The translations under genes were made by a program, and so were the position numbers. From Himantopus leucocephalus (lineage: Eukaryota > Chordata > Aves > Charadriiformes > Recurvirostridae): a stretch of DNA of 64,000 nt. Position 1 is the first letter of the stretch, and every line of letters starts with the position of its first letter. Below, piece after piece: positions 26,031 to 39,650 of the stretch. The stretch is taken from positions 183,467,847 to 183,531,846 of the forward strand of contig RSEF01000001.1 in NCBI GenBank assembly GCA_003993805.1, written 5' to 3'. The notes under the pieces are model-generated. The model made no database searches. It saw nothing but the letters and a program-made list of their open reading frames with translations, and was not told where the DNA came from.

Positions 26031-28734
26031 GCTGGTTCATAATGCTAGAGAACCTCAGCAGAGACGATCCTATTCTGAAAGGGTCAAGTGTATGTTTGCA
26101 GTTCTTCAGTTGCACAGTTTAACTTTATTTATCCCCATTATAATTTTTTTCAGTTACTCCAGAGTTGATCCATATGTGTGGAGAAGTACATTTATGCACC
26201 AGTAATGGTTTTCATTACAGTTCTGTGGTTTATTTCACGTAAAGGTGAAATGTGAAGGACGTTACCAGGCAGTTATCGGTTCTCAAAATCATTCCCTTGT
26301 TTCCTTCCATTACTATTCTGTATTTTGTTTTTCCTTCCTCTTCTTTCAAAATCCAACAGTACGATCAGTGTGTAAAGTCAGTAGTGTTGAAATGAGCATT
26401 TCTGCGACACTTCTTGTTATAGTGATTAGATATTTGGTCTCCACTAATGTTTGTTACTAAGCAAGCGAAGAGAAACGAACCCAGGTTTTAAATTCTGCCA
26501 CATAAAAATCAATTGATAAGAACAACAATACTGCTGATGTTTTGAAAATGAAACCACCTATATCTGGAATCATTGTGTTGTTACTGTATACATAGAACTA
26601 TCAGTCTTTCTCTTAAGTTTCAATAATTCCCCCTACCCCCAGTATTTTTAACTTACAGCGGTTCTGATAATGTCCTCAGTGTACTGGAAAATTTATCAAG
26701 TTGAGGTCTTACAGAAGCATCATTCTTCCTGTCGCTTTAAGTAAGGGGAGATAATCTACCACTGATCAAAATATTTTAGCCCCAAATAATGCTGGTTCCT
26801 AAGTCCCTTGTGAAAAAATACATTCCACTGCAAATGAAGGGAAAGTATTGGAATCATGCAACTATCTTGCACAACTGGCAGAGAAAAATTAAGACAGGAA
26901 GAAGTTACCTACAGTGCTCCAAAAGAGTCGATGAAATCATCTGCACAAAAGCTACCATCATCATTTGCAATGTAGGTCTCTCCTGCCCATAAGAGACTTC
27001 AATTTTAAACACTAAGAAGCTCATTCATCGGAAAGGTCTTTTCAAAATTCATTTTGACCATGCCTCTACGCTCCTCCAAGCTTCCATGTTCTTTCAAGCA
27101 CAGCACAGCTATGGCAGAAATGGATGTTGTTTTTCTTTAGGAATCTGTCTGGCCTTATGTCTGCTTAACTCATTTGTCACTCAGAAACTGTGGTACGTAG
27201 TGATAGTCTAAAATTTTGAAAGAAATGCCAGTCTTTTAAAAAACACACAAAGAACCATATAAATAGTTCATTGGTAATTCAGGATTATTACCAGGGTGTA
27301 TCCAAACAGGAATCTCAGAATAAAGAAGCTGTCACGTTCTGAACAGATGAAATAATTATGATAATTACCAGCCAAGTTCCACCTTCCTATCACCCTGTAG
27401 AGGATGACCCTATCCAATTTATTCCTTCTCAGGGGAGGGGGTCATTTTCACCTCACCAAAAGTTAGCCTGAAAACTGAAGTCTAGGCTTTCCCCACAGTT
27501 ACTGGAAGCAGGTAACATCAGAAGGTATTCTTTCTCTCCTATCATAAATTCATATCTGTTAAACAGCTTATTTGTCTGTATCCTGTCCTTTCCTAAAAGA
27601 TCATTTCCGAATTCAGAGTGATTAAATACATTTGCAAGACTTAGGACTACCTTTGAAATTCAGTTAATGTCTACACCTATGTTAACATCTGGGGAAGGGT
27701 CAGACGGACAGATTTCTCCCAGAGACCTTGTCTACACAGAGGCATGCAGCAAAATTATTCTGTATTTAATTTTTAAAGTAGATTATTTAAACTACATTAA
27801 ATCTCTGGTAGTCGTAAGTCATTTGGAAGGGAGTTAAGTTAAACCAAATCAAGGCAATTTTTATTCTGAATGAACATCTATACAGGGACTTAATTAGGTT
27901 TAACTAATCTACTTTAAATTCGTTTTTACAGATTAATTTTCCTGAAAGTCTCCATATAAATAAGCTTTTAGCGAACTAAATTTAGTTTCAGTAAATTATT
28001 ACCAAAAACTCATTCTGTTTCAAACACGGACTGTGTTTTGGTAGGTATTTTCTTGTTAAACTTTGACTACCAGAATATATCACAGAGGCAACAGGGCACT
28101 AATCATTTAAATGTCACTACTAAACTGACTGGCTTTTTTTTTGTGTGTGTGTGAAATGGCCTTGTTTTTAGAGGATTAGTTATTTAAAATAATGTTTTAG
28201 AGGTACACACTCAAAGATGTGTGTATGTTTTTGCAGCTGATTTTAAAATGTCCTCTTTTTTTTTCTTTTTGCGCTGTAAAATGATATTTAGACAATACAC
28301 AAGGAACATTCTCACGTAGTCCCGCATAGCAGAGGCCTTATTCCAGTTCATCTTTACTCTGTTAAATAAGCAAAAAGCCAGACCCAAATGAAAAACTAAA
28401 TTTAAACACTGGTTATTCTCCAGTACAGGTATTTTGAACATAAAGATTTAATTTGAATTAATTTAATTTAAAGTGAATGTGTTAATATTTGGAGAAAACC
28501 ATACAAATAACATCCTTTAAAAAAAAAAAAAAAAGAAAAAGAATAACCTGCAGTTAATTTCCTTAGAAATATGGAAGGATATTGTATCCTACTGAGGGAC
28601 AACATTAAGGAATGGGATGTGGTTCAAACGGTTCCTCATACATTTAAGGAGTGTTTCTTCTTTCTTTTTCTGCATGGGAACATAATAACCTCAACATATT
28701 GGAAGCAGAAGAGGTTAATGAGTGTTAGGAAATG
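26031..28734. other. Non-coding interval
   Basis: No recognisable gene or named repeat. Short TG and T runs occur near 28135-28152 and 28255-28268. Confidence 0.6.
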
Positions 28735-28900
28735 TGGCCACTACCCCTAGTTCTATCTTAGCTTTCTTAGTTTAATTTGGGGCAAGCCATTTCCCTTCCT
28801 GTACCTCACTTTCCCAATATGTAAACTGTGGCTAACAATATTGAACTCCTTTGTAATGTACTCTCACATCTACGGTTGAAAAACATTAAGAAAAGCAGAA
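28735..28900 (+). mobile_element. MIR SINE relic
   Basis: Forward-oriented MIR blocks appear in order: TTTGGGGCAAGCCATTTCCC, CTGTACCTCACTTTCCCAAT, ATGTAAACTGTGGCTAACAA, then a TTTGTAATGTAC block. They correspond to 'ttgggcaagtcacttaacc', 'ctgtgcctcagtttccccat', 'ctgtaaaatggggataata' and the following region. This is one of the most convincing SINE relics in the window. Confidence 0.8.
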
Positions 28901-31419
28901 TACTGTATTACTATTTCAGTATTAAGGATGAAACACTGACACAATGATATAAACAACAGATATTAGATGTGTTCAGACTATTAGCAGGGAAAAAAATAGA
29001 GCACAACAATAGAAAGTGCAAATTGATACATTTAAAATAGAAGCCTAAAATCATAAACCCTCATATTTGTCTGAAAAGCAATGAACCAAATACTTCCTCT
29101 GGATTTCAACAAAATGCATTACAGCAGAGCTTAAAAGGGAAAGGGGTCGGGGGAGGCAAGGAATTATGTTCAGGTCACATGAATTGATGATGAATATATT
29201 AATACTACAGCATTCACCTCCAACTGACTGCTTGGAAACCGATGAAACATTATAAACACAAAGGTCATTGTAGCTAAGAAATGAGGTGGATTCCCAGGAT
29301 GGAGTCACTAAACACAGAGAACCCTCAGTAGTAAAATAAAGAGCTGTAACATAAAAGTTCTCTCAAAATAATTGTCTTTGATGCTGAGCTGGCTTTACTC
29401 AAACAAAACTACAGGCAGAATTATGTGTATGGGGTAAAGGCTAGGACACTTAATGACATCAGCTTCAGTGAGGAGAGAGTTCAGCACTTTCCATCCTTCA
29501 TCACCCCAAAACAACTGTCAGACAAGGAAAATAAAATAATGAATCTGAACACTAGAATATGAATTTGAATTAAGCAGTTAGCAGTAGTAAAATATTTATT
29601 ATCACTTTGCTTAATGCTATGAGCACCTTCAGTGCTTTCTAACATCAAAGTCATTTTACCCAACACAGAAGAGGTCTCCTTGGTTTATAATAATGGAGTT
29701 TTTGAGCTGCTTCCTTAAACCTTAAAGCTGCTAAAAAAATGTTTTTTCACATTATTTTTCTCCACGCTATTCTCTCTTAATTTTTTTTTTTTAAGAGACA
29801 CTAACATCCTTACATCCTTCCTGTGAAACACAAATTTCTCAGGGAAGAGAAGGAAGGCTATTAGCACTATGATCCCTGCTCCATCAGCCTCCATCACTAC
29901 TTTTCACATTATTTGATGACTGGAGACTGTGTGTGGCAGCAGGATGCGGGCAGGGAAGTGGGAGAAAATACATAGTTCTGATTCCCTTTCAAATTTATAG
30001 TAAAATTAATTTCCCTGCTCTCCTGGCCCACAGTCCACATGCCTTCTCCAAAGCAGAGGCACGATTTAGCCTGGTTTACCCTCTGTCTGACCTCCACAAA
30101 CAGTTTATATCTGAAGCTCAGTTAGGAACAAGCTTCAGCAGCATTGCAAGTACTAACATGCACCCAGAATATTTCTGCAATAGAGGAATATTCTGCCATT
30201 TCCTCCAGTTTTTTATCCTCCAGTATTTGAGAACACTCTATTCCTCTTTCTAAGCATGGGTGCCACACTCCTCTGTCTTATCTATGACCTGCGTATGTTT
30301 CAAAAATATATGCCAGTCTTGTGCTTTTTTACCGTCACTCAAAAGTGAAATATTTCTTTTTTTTTTTACATTTTTCCCCTAAGCAGGAATCATGTTGAAG
30401 TTATCTGACACAATCTATAGCTTGTCACACAAAGCAGAGGAAAAAGCATGAAGGGACCTGTGGTGAAAACAACAGGTCTAAGTGGAATGCAGTATAAGGG
30501 GCTGACACGGCAAACTGGATAACATTCACGTTCACCACTTGCAGAGAGGGAGAGAGACAATTCTAAGGATAATAACTTAAAATACACTTAAACCCTTCAT
30601 TTACTTCTTCTAAGACCAAAGGTTAAAAGTAAGTTGGACACCCTGTTCTATTGCCTGTCCTCACCCTCAGGTAATAAAAGAACCAATGAAATATAATAAT
30701 GGGTCCCTCTGAGCCATGATTCTGCATCACATCTATCACATACCTCAGGAATATCAAACATACTCTTATGGGGAATTCAAAATCACTAACGTGCGTTTTA
30801 AAAAATGCAGCAGCCACAACATTTTTAAGTGGTTTTCTACATTCTTTCTCTCACAGGTTTTTCTTATTCTTTAATGATTTATCAGATTATCTGTAGATCA
30901 TGAAGTATTTATTTTCTTTCTAAACAATGTCCATCTGAAAACATATAAATAAGAATATCTAGTATTCTCACAGCTGCTCTTACACCTTGTTCATAGGTTT
31001 TCTCACCTCATCCCTGCTTTCCTTAGTTCATAGGCCCCTCTGGAAAGTAAACTGTATATTGATATATAGTTCTGATTGTTAATATCTCACACTCACTTTG
31101 TATGAGAGTAAATAACTAAAGCAAAAAAAAAAAAAAAAAAAACTAAAGGATCTCCTGAAATAATCCCCATGTGATTTGGTGTGAGCTGTGGAGCTGAACT
31201 TGACTCTGTGATATTGATTTAGTGACAATTAATACTGACAGTCTTCCCTTTAAAATTCTCAGTACTGTGTAATGCCATGAAAATTTAGATGTTTATGTCT
31301 TTGAACTACACACACATAACAATTCATATTAATGCTAATGAAATATAGTAATAAACCACAATTCTGTCACGTTAAGAGTTTTGCTTAGAGTGGTGTATAA
31401 ATGCCCTGAATTAAACTTC
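28901..31419. other. Non-coding interval
   Basis: Open frames are up to about 106 codons and unrecognised. Poly(A) at 31122-31142 is uninterrupted. No named repeat. Confidence 0.6.
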
Positions 31420-31560
31420 AAAACACACATAGGAACTAGGTATCATTATTCCCAGCTTACAGATAGGAAAACAGGCACTGCAAGATTGGGTTGCAGAGTT
31501 TAACATGCAGATTTCATTCCAGAAAGGTATTACTGCAAGTAGTGGGATTTAACCATGTGC
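31420..31560 (-). mobile_element. MIR SINE relic
   Basis: AGGTATCATTATTCCCAGCT, TACAGATAGGAAAACAGGCA and, further on, GTGGGATTTAACCATGTGC match, in order, the reverse complement of MIR ('attatccccattttacagatgaggaaactgaggca' and 'gggattcgaaccc'). Clear but diverged. Confidence 0.75.
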
Positions 31561-34500
31561 TTAAAATTTAGCGCATCCTAAACACTTTTCTGTCTGAGGC
31601 CTCTGTGTCTGTCAGTGACAAAGATGTAATACAAAACTTTGGCTGCCAGTCTCAAGCTTCTAGCCATTTGTGCAATGAAGGTAAAGAGTTGGCTTAATGT
31701 CTGCATACTCTAAGCATAGATATTGTTCAGCAAGCAGTAAAAAGCATGAAAGGATAAAGTATGGCTTATAAGGTAAGCACTGTAGCTTCTGGTTGGTTTT
31801 GAAAAACAGTAATTCAGACTTCTTCCAGAATCATGTTCTCTCTCTCTGTTCTACGTCCGACTCCCTTTTCTTTCCCTTTTCTTTCAATCTCTTTAAAAGC
31901 TGCTAACATCAGCTGCTTCTTTGTGGATTTTTCTTTTTGCTTCGTTGCCTACAAATTGCTCTAAGCTCTTCATTCCCTATGAACCTGTTCAGCTGGAGCA
32001 GAACAGCTGTACAGCAGGCTGTTCCTAGTACACCTCTGGAAAATGTATAGGAAAATGATAACAAGCTTTACAGACTAAAGTTTTTTGTCTTCTGAAGATT
32101 TGAGAGGGGATATATATTTATATATATTTAAACCTGCATGCATCTAAGCAAATGTACAGTTGGGAAAGATAAATAATCATTAAAATACTGGGTATTTTTC
32201 TCCAGAGACTAAAAAGTCTAAAATTCTCAGTCTCTGATTTACATCCCCCAGGGTGTCAGAGGATGTCTAACCATGTCAACTGGAGTGGAAAAATACTGCA
32301 TGTCAGCACGAGAAGGCCTGATTGCTATAAAACAAATGTCTTTTTAGTTCCTCACCTCCTTAACCCCCTCTCCCATAGAAAAAAAAAAATGTTCACTCAA
32401 CTGATTCTCATTCTTCAACTTCTTACTTAGGTTCAAAGGATAATGAACTCCAGTACTCATTTTACCTCAAAAGATAAATATATTTTCAGAAAAAGCATGG
32501 CTGTTTTGTTTTCCTGTTTTTATTTAAGAAATCAAAAACAGTAAGACGAGAAACTTGAATACAAGTCTCTGAATAAAGGACAGACTTTTGCAGGGTAGGA
32601 GAGAGAATGTGTGAAGAGGAATAGTTTTGAGTTTTGTTTGAAATTCTCCAAAAGGATGCTTCTAGCTGAAGAAAATCGACCCTGAGTTTCTGATCAAAAG
32701 CTTAAAGAAGAAGATGGAAAGATTGCTACTGACTTCTAAGTGCTATGTCTAAAGGACCTGGTTTAATCCAGGAATGAACTTCAGTATCCTCTGACATAGA
32801 CCTGCTAGTTCAAACACATAACATGGGCTCGGCAAATCATCATTTCTAATGGTGGCGCTACTGCTGGGCTTTACAGATCTACATGAACGGGTTGGATGAA
32901 TCAAGCTACACTAATGGTGTAACATCAGTGACATCAGTGTAATGGTGCTCTTAGTTAGCCTTAGAGGGGGTGGGTTCACATTTGCCAGACGTTTAAACAT
33001 TTTCTGACATACTTCTTTACTGGAAGGTTTTGTTAGAACAATATTCTGATAGCTTTATAAAATTCTGTAGAAAAGAAGTTTGTTTTGTTTTTTTAGCATT
33101 TCTGTGTCAGAGGGAAAAACAAACAGGAAAGTAGAATCAGTGAATCACCCCAAACGACACAAAAATTATGCAATTCTGATACTTCAGTAATATCATAATA
33201 CAGTTTTTGGTGCCCTTTTCTTCCCTTACTTCTTGTTCTCCATTTGCTTCTCTAGATTTGAGGCAATGCTCCCCCACTAGCCTCTCCAGGCTGCCACGGA
33301 CAAGGGGGAGGAAGCGGAGGCAGCTAAACTAACTCCTCCCTAAACTAACTGGTTGCCCTTCATCCTGACATCAAATGCCTCAAACAGGGCACTTTTGAGA
33401 CAAACATGGGACCAAAGGTAGCCTGGGGGCTCTGGAGGAGATGAAGCATTATTTATGCTATGGCTAGATACCAGAGTATTTGGAGGTCCCAGCACACCTG
33501 GCAGATCCTAGTGCTACAGACTTCACCATGGCCAAAGTGTCCTTGGATCTCCGAAGAACCCCACAAAGCCCCATTGATTCTTGTCTGAAACATTTAATGG
33601 TGTTGGGATACTTGGAGGATCATAAGAGACTCAAATGGCATTAGAAGTATTTGGTATAGCCCATCATTACTGGAAAACATAGCATTTCTAGAGCTGATGT
33701 CATCCAGCGCTCATACATAGGAGATCACACTACAATCTGAAAATCAAATAAAAGCCCAGAGCAAACCCCTGATAAAACACAAAATAATAACTATGGGATG
33801 GCTCATTAACTTCCGAAGTTCCAAAGAGGTTGAAGATCTCTGAAATGTCTGTCCTTCTGCAGTGCCTGCAAGCCTGATATAGGAGATTTAATGAGTCCTC
33901 TGTATCAACACAGAAAGAAAGAAATGTTCTCTCATTTCCAATTCAGCTAGCTGTCTTTTTACCTCCGTAAAAATACAGTTATGCCAGACATTACCTGCAA
34001 TTTAACAGCACAGTGTTCTGTTTCAGTAACATGGATAAGATGACCAGCTTTTTAACAGTTAAAAATGGATGCTTTTATGCAGTAGATAAAAAACCCTGAA
34101 AATTAAATTTATTCTAGAATCCGTTTTTATTACTACTTTTCTCCAAGAAAAAGAAAATCAGTAAGAGGAAGGATTTCTCGATACAAGTAGCAGGTCTTAA
34201 TTCTTCACCATTCAAAGTGCTGAAGTTTACTTCACTAAATGCTAGACCCTGACAATAAAATCTTCTTAAGATGATGACCTATGCACTGATAATTCCACAC
34301 ATAGCATGTTCAATATCTACTGTAATTTTAAATACAGTTTGGTTTATTTATTTCTTACTCAGAATTACCTTGGAAAGTTACAATATCAAACTGAGACTAA
34401 ACAATTGCAAAAGCCTCCAGAAGCAAAGGGAACAAACTGTGTTAAGTCTAAAAAATTCTGTTGTAACATAACTGCTGTGGGGATGGGTGTTAAGTGAACA

Positions 34501-37097
34501 GAACCTGGGAGTGTAGGTGGAGAAGGATACAATCATTTCAGTCCTTTTCAAAAATATGGAACACATGTTGTGGACCTGATACTATGGCCTAGATGGATTC
34601 CTCCTAATTTCCAGACTCCTCCTAAACCACTAAGCTACCTCCCTTATAACCTGACCAAAAAGGACCAAAGAACTGGTGGGGTTTATTTCATCTTCTTTGA
34701 AATAATTTGGCCATGACAATTGTCCTTGACACTGCAATATCAAGAACAAATTACTGCGTAAAACCAAATAGGAGTTGTACGTGGGTTTTTTTGGTGTGGG
34801 TTTTTTTTTTTTTGTAATCTTATCTTCAATCACTTCCTTTTTAAAAGTGAAAAATTCAAAATTTTATCTGGTTTTGAGGTCACTCAATACATTTGTGCAT
34901 ACAAAATTCTTATTAATAATAATCATACCTAGAGCTTAAAGTTGATAAACTGAATAGACACAATAAAACAGGGAAAGATAGTATTATTATGGAGGGAAAT
35001 AGGTTATTAAAATTAATGTGTATCTGAGTCTGAGAACAATGTTTACACATGTACTGTGGTACATACTAGATAGTTACTTATCCCTTGAAAATCTTTTATT
35101 TTAATTGCCAAGTAATTTCAGCATCAAGTTCTATTGCAGGGATTACACTGACCCCAACGCACACCATCTGCAGCAGGTTTCAACATTAGCCAAACTGTAC
35201 CTAGCATTTGCACAAACCTGCAATTTAAACAAAAGATAAACGCAGAACAGTTTTATTGGTAATGAAACACAGCCTTATAAAGACACAAGCAAGATTTAAG
35301 AAGAATGGAGGATTTGCAAAAAGTCTTCCCATGCTACGCTGCCCCCAAATAAACAATGAAATCTGAGACCTTGTTCAGGTAGAGTATTGTTTTCAGTTAT
35401 CATGAGGCTGATGGGACTGTTGCCTCCACTCAGTTCTTAGATTTAGTGGAAAGGTTATAAATTTCCTGAAAGATGGTGAAAGAACGTTGTAAATATGACA
35501 ACAGTGGAGGGATTGACACAATATGTTTTCTGAAATACAAAACCATAAAGTGAAATAAACAGGGGTTTATTTTGTTATGGGTTCGTTAGGTTTTGTTTGC
35601 TTTGTTTGCCTGTAATTGTAAACTATTCAAAACCATATTTGATGAACAAAATGATGAAAGCTACAACATATCTACTCTAGCATATGTTGTCAACTCTTTC
35701 AGGATGAGCCTGGGGAAACTGACTTCATCCTTGTGATATGTGGGGCTGTGATAAGTTAGTATCATCTACACTCAGGATTACCTGTCTGATGATGCTAACA
35801 AACAGCATGGATGTCAGGTGCCCAAGGCTGTAACAGCATTTCACTTGTTTCACTCACTGTGCTGCCTACAGCAAGTTAGCACCTGACATACCTAACCAAG
35901 CAACAGCAAGTAGTTCATGGGATTCAACCAAAAAAAGAAAATAAATTAAAAAAAGAGCCTCAGCCTGGTGGCAATAACATTATGTTATGTAGATATTGCT
36001 GAATTAGGTTTTTTTCCCCTCTTAGACTAAGTTTACTGTCACTGTAAAATACAATCTTACTTTCTCTATTCCTTAGAAAATATTGTTGCTACAGTTTAGG
36101 CTGTTAAAATCTCACAAATAATTTAGATATCTTTGGCATGAAATTTAGTTATTGCAGCTTTAGTAAATTGCCTTTAAGTGCTTATGGTACATTAGCAGCC
36201 CTGGCATCACTGACAACCTGTATTATAACATAGGGCAAGTTTTTCTTCTAAGTTGTCTAGTTACAACAAAACATCCTGAAATCTCCTACGACCTGATAGC
36301 AGAGTATTTTACATGGGTATCTGATGTTCTATGTCCTTTTACTTATATATCCAATAAAAGCCTCTTGATATATTAATCCTGAACATATTATAAGTTGAAA
36401 GATTCAACTTAAGTATGTTCTTCCACAGTTGTCTCCCTCCTATACACACACCAAAAGACAAATCTCTCCTCTAGCTATGGAGTCTTCCTTTAAGTTCCCC
36501 AGGGCAGATTTAATACATTTTCAGCACTGTAAATATCAGTCTCATCTAGCCAGGAAGCTCCTCTTTCAGTGACTAATACTAAATATGAATAGTTACGGAG
36601 TCCATATTGTCATGTTCAACACTTGTCCCATCTGAAGACAAAAGAATCCAGGAGTATATTCTCTTGATTGTCAACTTTCCCATTCTTCAGCTTCTGCAAA
36701 TTGCACAGACAACGGTAAAACCTCATTCTGCTTCAGGTGGCAGAGAATTTTTTGAAGGACTTACTTCATGAAAATTCCCTAAGTGTCCCCACTTAACTGT
36801 TTTAAAACATCTTCAGCCATCCTGAAGTGATGTTACTGTGTCATAAGGAACAGTTGTTTCTAGAAGGTCAAACAGATGCTACTGAAGTGTTCTAGAAAGT
36901 GTTGTCACAGATATTACAATCCAATTTTATTATTTTTATTTCTTTTTAATTCTACCAGTGAAATTTTCATGTAAAAATCAAATCATTCTGTGATCATGCC
37001 ACTTGAGTAACAATGTGAGAAAAAGAAATGTATTTGCAGTAATGTACTGCTCAGTAAGACCTGTATTAATTCAGTTGTAGAAAGCCTTCATTGTGGC
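31561..37097. other. Non-coding interval
   Basis: No gene can be supported. A TATATATTTATATATATTTA patch lies near 32112-32132. A GC-richer stretch at about 33270-33560 (with a small CTAAACTAACT direct repeat near 33326-33351) is unlike its surroundings but I cannot name it. An 11-bp perfect inverted repeat (ATGTCAGGTGC at 35811 and its complement at 35879) is compatible with chance. Confidence 0.6.
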
Positions 37098-37137
37098 GAG
37101 GAGAGGAGAGGAGAGGAGAGGAGAGGAGAGGAGAGGA
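37098..37137. repeat. (GAGGA)n microsatellite, 8 units
   Basis: About 40 bp of perfect pentanucleotide repeat, GAGAG/GAGGA in register. It abuts the position where a minus-strand CR1 3' terminus should be, so it appears to have grown at, or replaced, the CR1 terminal repeat. Confidence 0.95.
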
Positions 37138-37413
37138 TGAGTTCAGCTGGAGGAGACCTACAACAGTCATCTAGTCCAATTGCCAGACCAATTCAGGCCT
37201 GACCAAAAGCTAAAGCATGTTATGAAGGGCATGTCCAAATGCCTCTTAAACACTGACAGGTCTGGGGCATCAACCACCTCTCTAGGAAGCCTGTTCCAGT
37301 GTTTGACCACCCTCTTGGTAAAGAAATGCTTATTGATGTCCCATCTAAACCTCCCCTGACGCAGCTTTGAACTAGTCCTACACATCCTAACACTGGATAC
37401 CAGGGAGAATATC
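37138..37413 (-). mobile_element. CR1 LINE 3' fragment
   Basis: Reverse-complement CR1. The plus strand shows GGAGGAGACCTACAACAGTC, CATCTAGTCCAATTGCC, then CTCTAGGAAGCCTGTTCCAG, GACCACCCTCTTGGTAAAGA, ACCTCCCCTGACGCAGCTTT and finally ACTAGTCCTAC and ACCAGGGAGAA, all in CR1 order. On the minus strand it translates (37167-37385) into the familiar CR1-encoded C-terminal words FTKRVVKHWNRLPREVV and VFKRHLD, often mis-annotated as a small hypothetical protein in bird genomes. The usual terminal ATTCTATGATTCTA is missing and the (GAGGA)n tract sits in its place. Confidence 0.93.
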
Positions 37414-38034
37414 TGCTAAGTATTTAATTTTTTAAAACAATATCAGGAGTAAATCTAAAGAGATGATATCAACATATTATGAAATTTAAATAAGTGAAGG
37501 AGAATCCATTCAAGTTAATTCTGAAAGAGGTAAGATTTTGATGTTATTTTTATTCGTCTGGGGTTTTTTTAACACTTTCAGGTTAATATCAAGTTTCATG
37601 ATTATCTCTCATGGTAAGACAGTTATGACTGAAAATTGCTAGATGTGCTAAAAACCATTCCAGCATATAAAAGGTCCTCTGTAGTAGACTAGAGAATCAG
37701 GAATGTTCACACCATCAAATCCTCTGACTGACTGATCATACCAAAGTGATTTCCATTTGCTGAAGCGTTCACTTTCATTGTGCGTGAATAATGAGGGGCT
37801 GAATGTGTCACTCAGCAAACAAAACTGTCAAGTTTGACTTTTCCTGATTTTGGCTCGAATGCATTTTTAACAAAAAAAAAAACCAAAAAAAACCACAAAA
37901 CCAACCAAGAAACCAAGAAGTGTATTTACTTGTATAAAACCTTCCAGGAACACTAGCAATTTGACTTTTGGCATGAATATGAATACAGGAAGGTCAATGG
38001 AAAAAAAGTCCCTTCCATGGAAATTTAAACTGAC

Positions 38035-39650
38035 CTACCGGGAGGATAAAACATAATTAAAATATCTGCATCCTGCACTAATCAAACGGAATCTATTCAA
38101 ACTGACTAAGAGGAGGACAAAGGAAAATGTTGTTCTGCTACCCAATAGAGAAAAAAAGTTACTGACAGATGACACTGTGAAGGCCAAAGCGTTTAATGTC
38201 TTTTTTGCATTACTTTTAATTAAAAAGGTCAACAATGGGGAGGTGACTGGCATAATTAATACAAACAACAAAGGAATGATTTCAATTAAAAATACAGACA
38301 GAAAAGGTTAGAGAGTACTTAAGTAAATTAGTTTTCAGAACAGATGTGCCTGATGAACTTCCTCCTAGGGTATTTAGAGAACTGGTAAAGCCATCTCAGA
38401 ACTATGTTGCCATCAGAAAAGCAGTCTGTGAAGGACACATGAGGTATTAATAAAACAGAAGAAAAAGAAAATGTAATACTCATCTTTAAAAAAGTATGGA
38501 AGTGGGAGCTTAGGAATAAAAAAAAATCTGTCTGTCAGCTATTAAGTCTCAGGAAAGTTCTGGAACAAATGAACAACATGATTTGTAAGTACCTGGAAAT
38601 ATGAAAAGGAGGTAAGGAACAGGCAAAATGAATTAGTTAAGAATTAGTCAGCCCTTTAAGAACAAATCGTATCAAGAGAATTAAATCCCTCCACAAAATG
38701 GTAACAGGTCTTCTGGAGAAGTAAGTTGCAAGCAGGAGAGGTGAGTTACAAGCAAGGTCATTTATGTAGCTCTTGGCTCATAGAAAATTCTCAAACACAC
38801 AAAAAAGAGAAAAAGGGAAAGCTTGTCTAAGTGGTACTAATATAGTGTGGGTGCAAAACTGATTAGATAACTATGTATAGTGTAATCATGACCAAGCTAT
38901 TGCTAAAAATTGATTTCTTTTACTTTTTTTTTTTCTTTAGCAGGCCTGTTTAAAGTTTTAATAATAATGTGAGTGATGGAGAGATTGCTTACTGTATTTT
39001 AAAAAGACACATAACTGGACTTACCAGTGTGTTGGAAGTTCAGTTAGAATGCAAAATTCTAAAAGGCAGGAACAAATCTGTACAAATGCAAGATATAGAA
39101 CAATTGGGTGGGTAGAGGGTTTTCAGGGAAGGATCTGGAAATCCAATCTGGAAATAAATAAAAAGAGCCTTTGTGTTGCAAGAAGCACATCCTTGGATAT
39201 GTCAAACTGAAAACTACCTGCAGGTTACAAAAGACAAATCTGCTTTGCTCCAGTTTTGGGAAAACCACAGATGGATTTTTTTCTGTCCTGTTTTGGACAT
39301 CTCAAAGAGATATGAACCAACAGGAAAAAGTCCAAAGGAGAACTATCATGAGTCTGACCAACAAGGAAAGATCTGAGATTTAACAGTCTGAGATTGTTAA
39401 AGCTAAAGAAGAGGAGGCTGAAGATAAAGATGATAAAGATTGGAGAAAAAAAAAAAGACTTTTTTAGAGAAAGTCCTGTAGACCTTTACACACACAGCCT
39501 GCCAGAAATACTACCTGTATGTTTAAGAACTACTATAAATCATTTCTGCAGTGTCAAGCCCCCACAGCTGTACTGCCATAGGTAGCTCTCTATATCTGAA
39601 ATTATAGAGAACTCTGGAATTCTTTGCTACTTTCTCAACCATTACTTGAT
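38035..39650 (+). mobile_element. Decayed CR1/L3-type LINE with reverse-transcriptase remnants
   Basis: About 1.6 kb of broken LINE pol and 3' sequence. Translated pieces, in order: TDDTVKAKAFNVFFA (about 38164-38208), like the CR1/L3 linker before the RT; PDELPPRVFRELVK (about 38349-38390), the 'GPD-LHPRVL-ELA' motif; NVILIFKK (about 38471-38494), the 'ANVTPIFKK' motif; VSGKVLEQM (about 38548-38572), the 'SVPGKVMEQI' motif. A 'WVQNWLD'-type remnant lies near 38850-38890. From about 39220 to 39440 the 3' end region reads like L3/CR1 (frame around ..RVQRRTIMSL, then LKLKKRRLKIK). Many frameshifts and stops make it long dead. It is much older than the CR1 pieces at 13.3 and 37.1 kb. Confidence 0.82.

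Noticed and set aside
25670..26122. 150-codon plus-strand frame
   Set aside because: Overlaps a MIR-like SINE relic, has no recognisable domain and no splice or promoter context.
35811..35889. 11-bp perfect inverted repeat with a 57-bp loop
   Set aside because: About one such pair is expected by chance in a window of this size; no further pairing in the loop edges.
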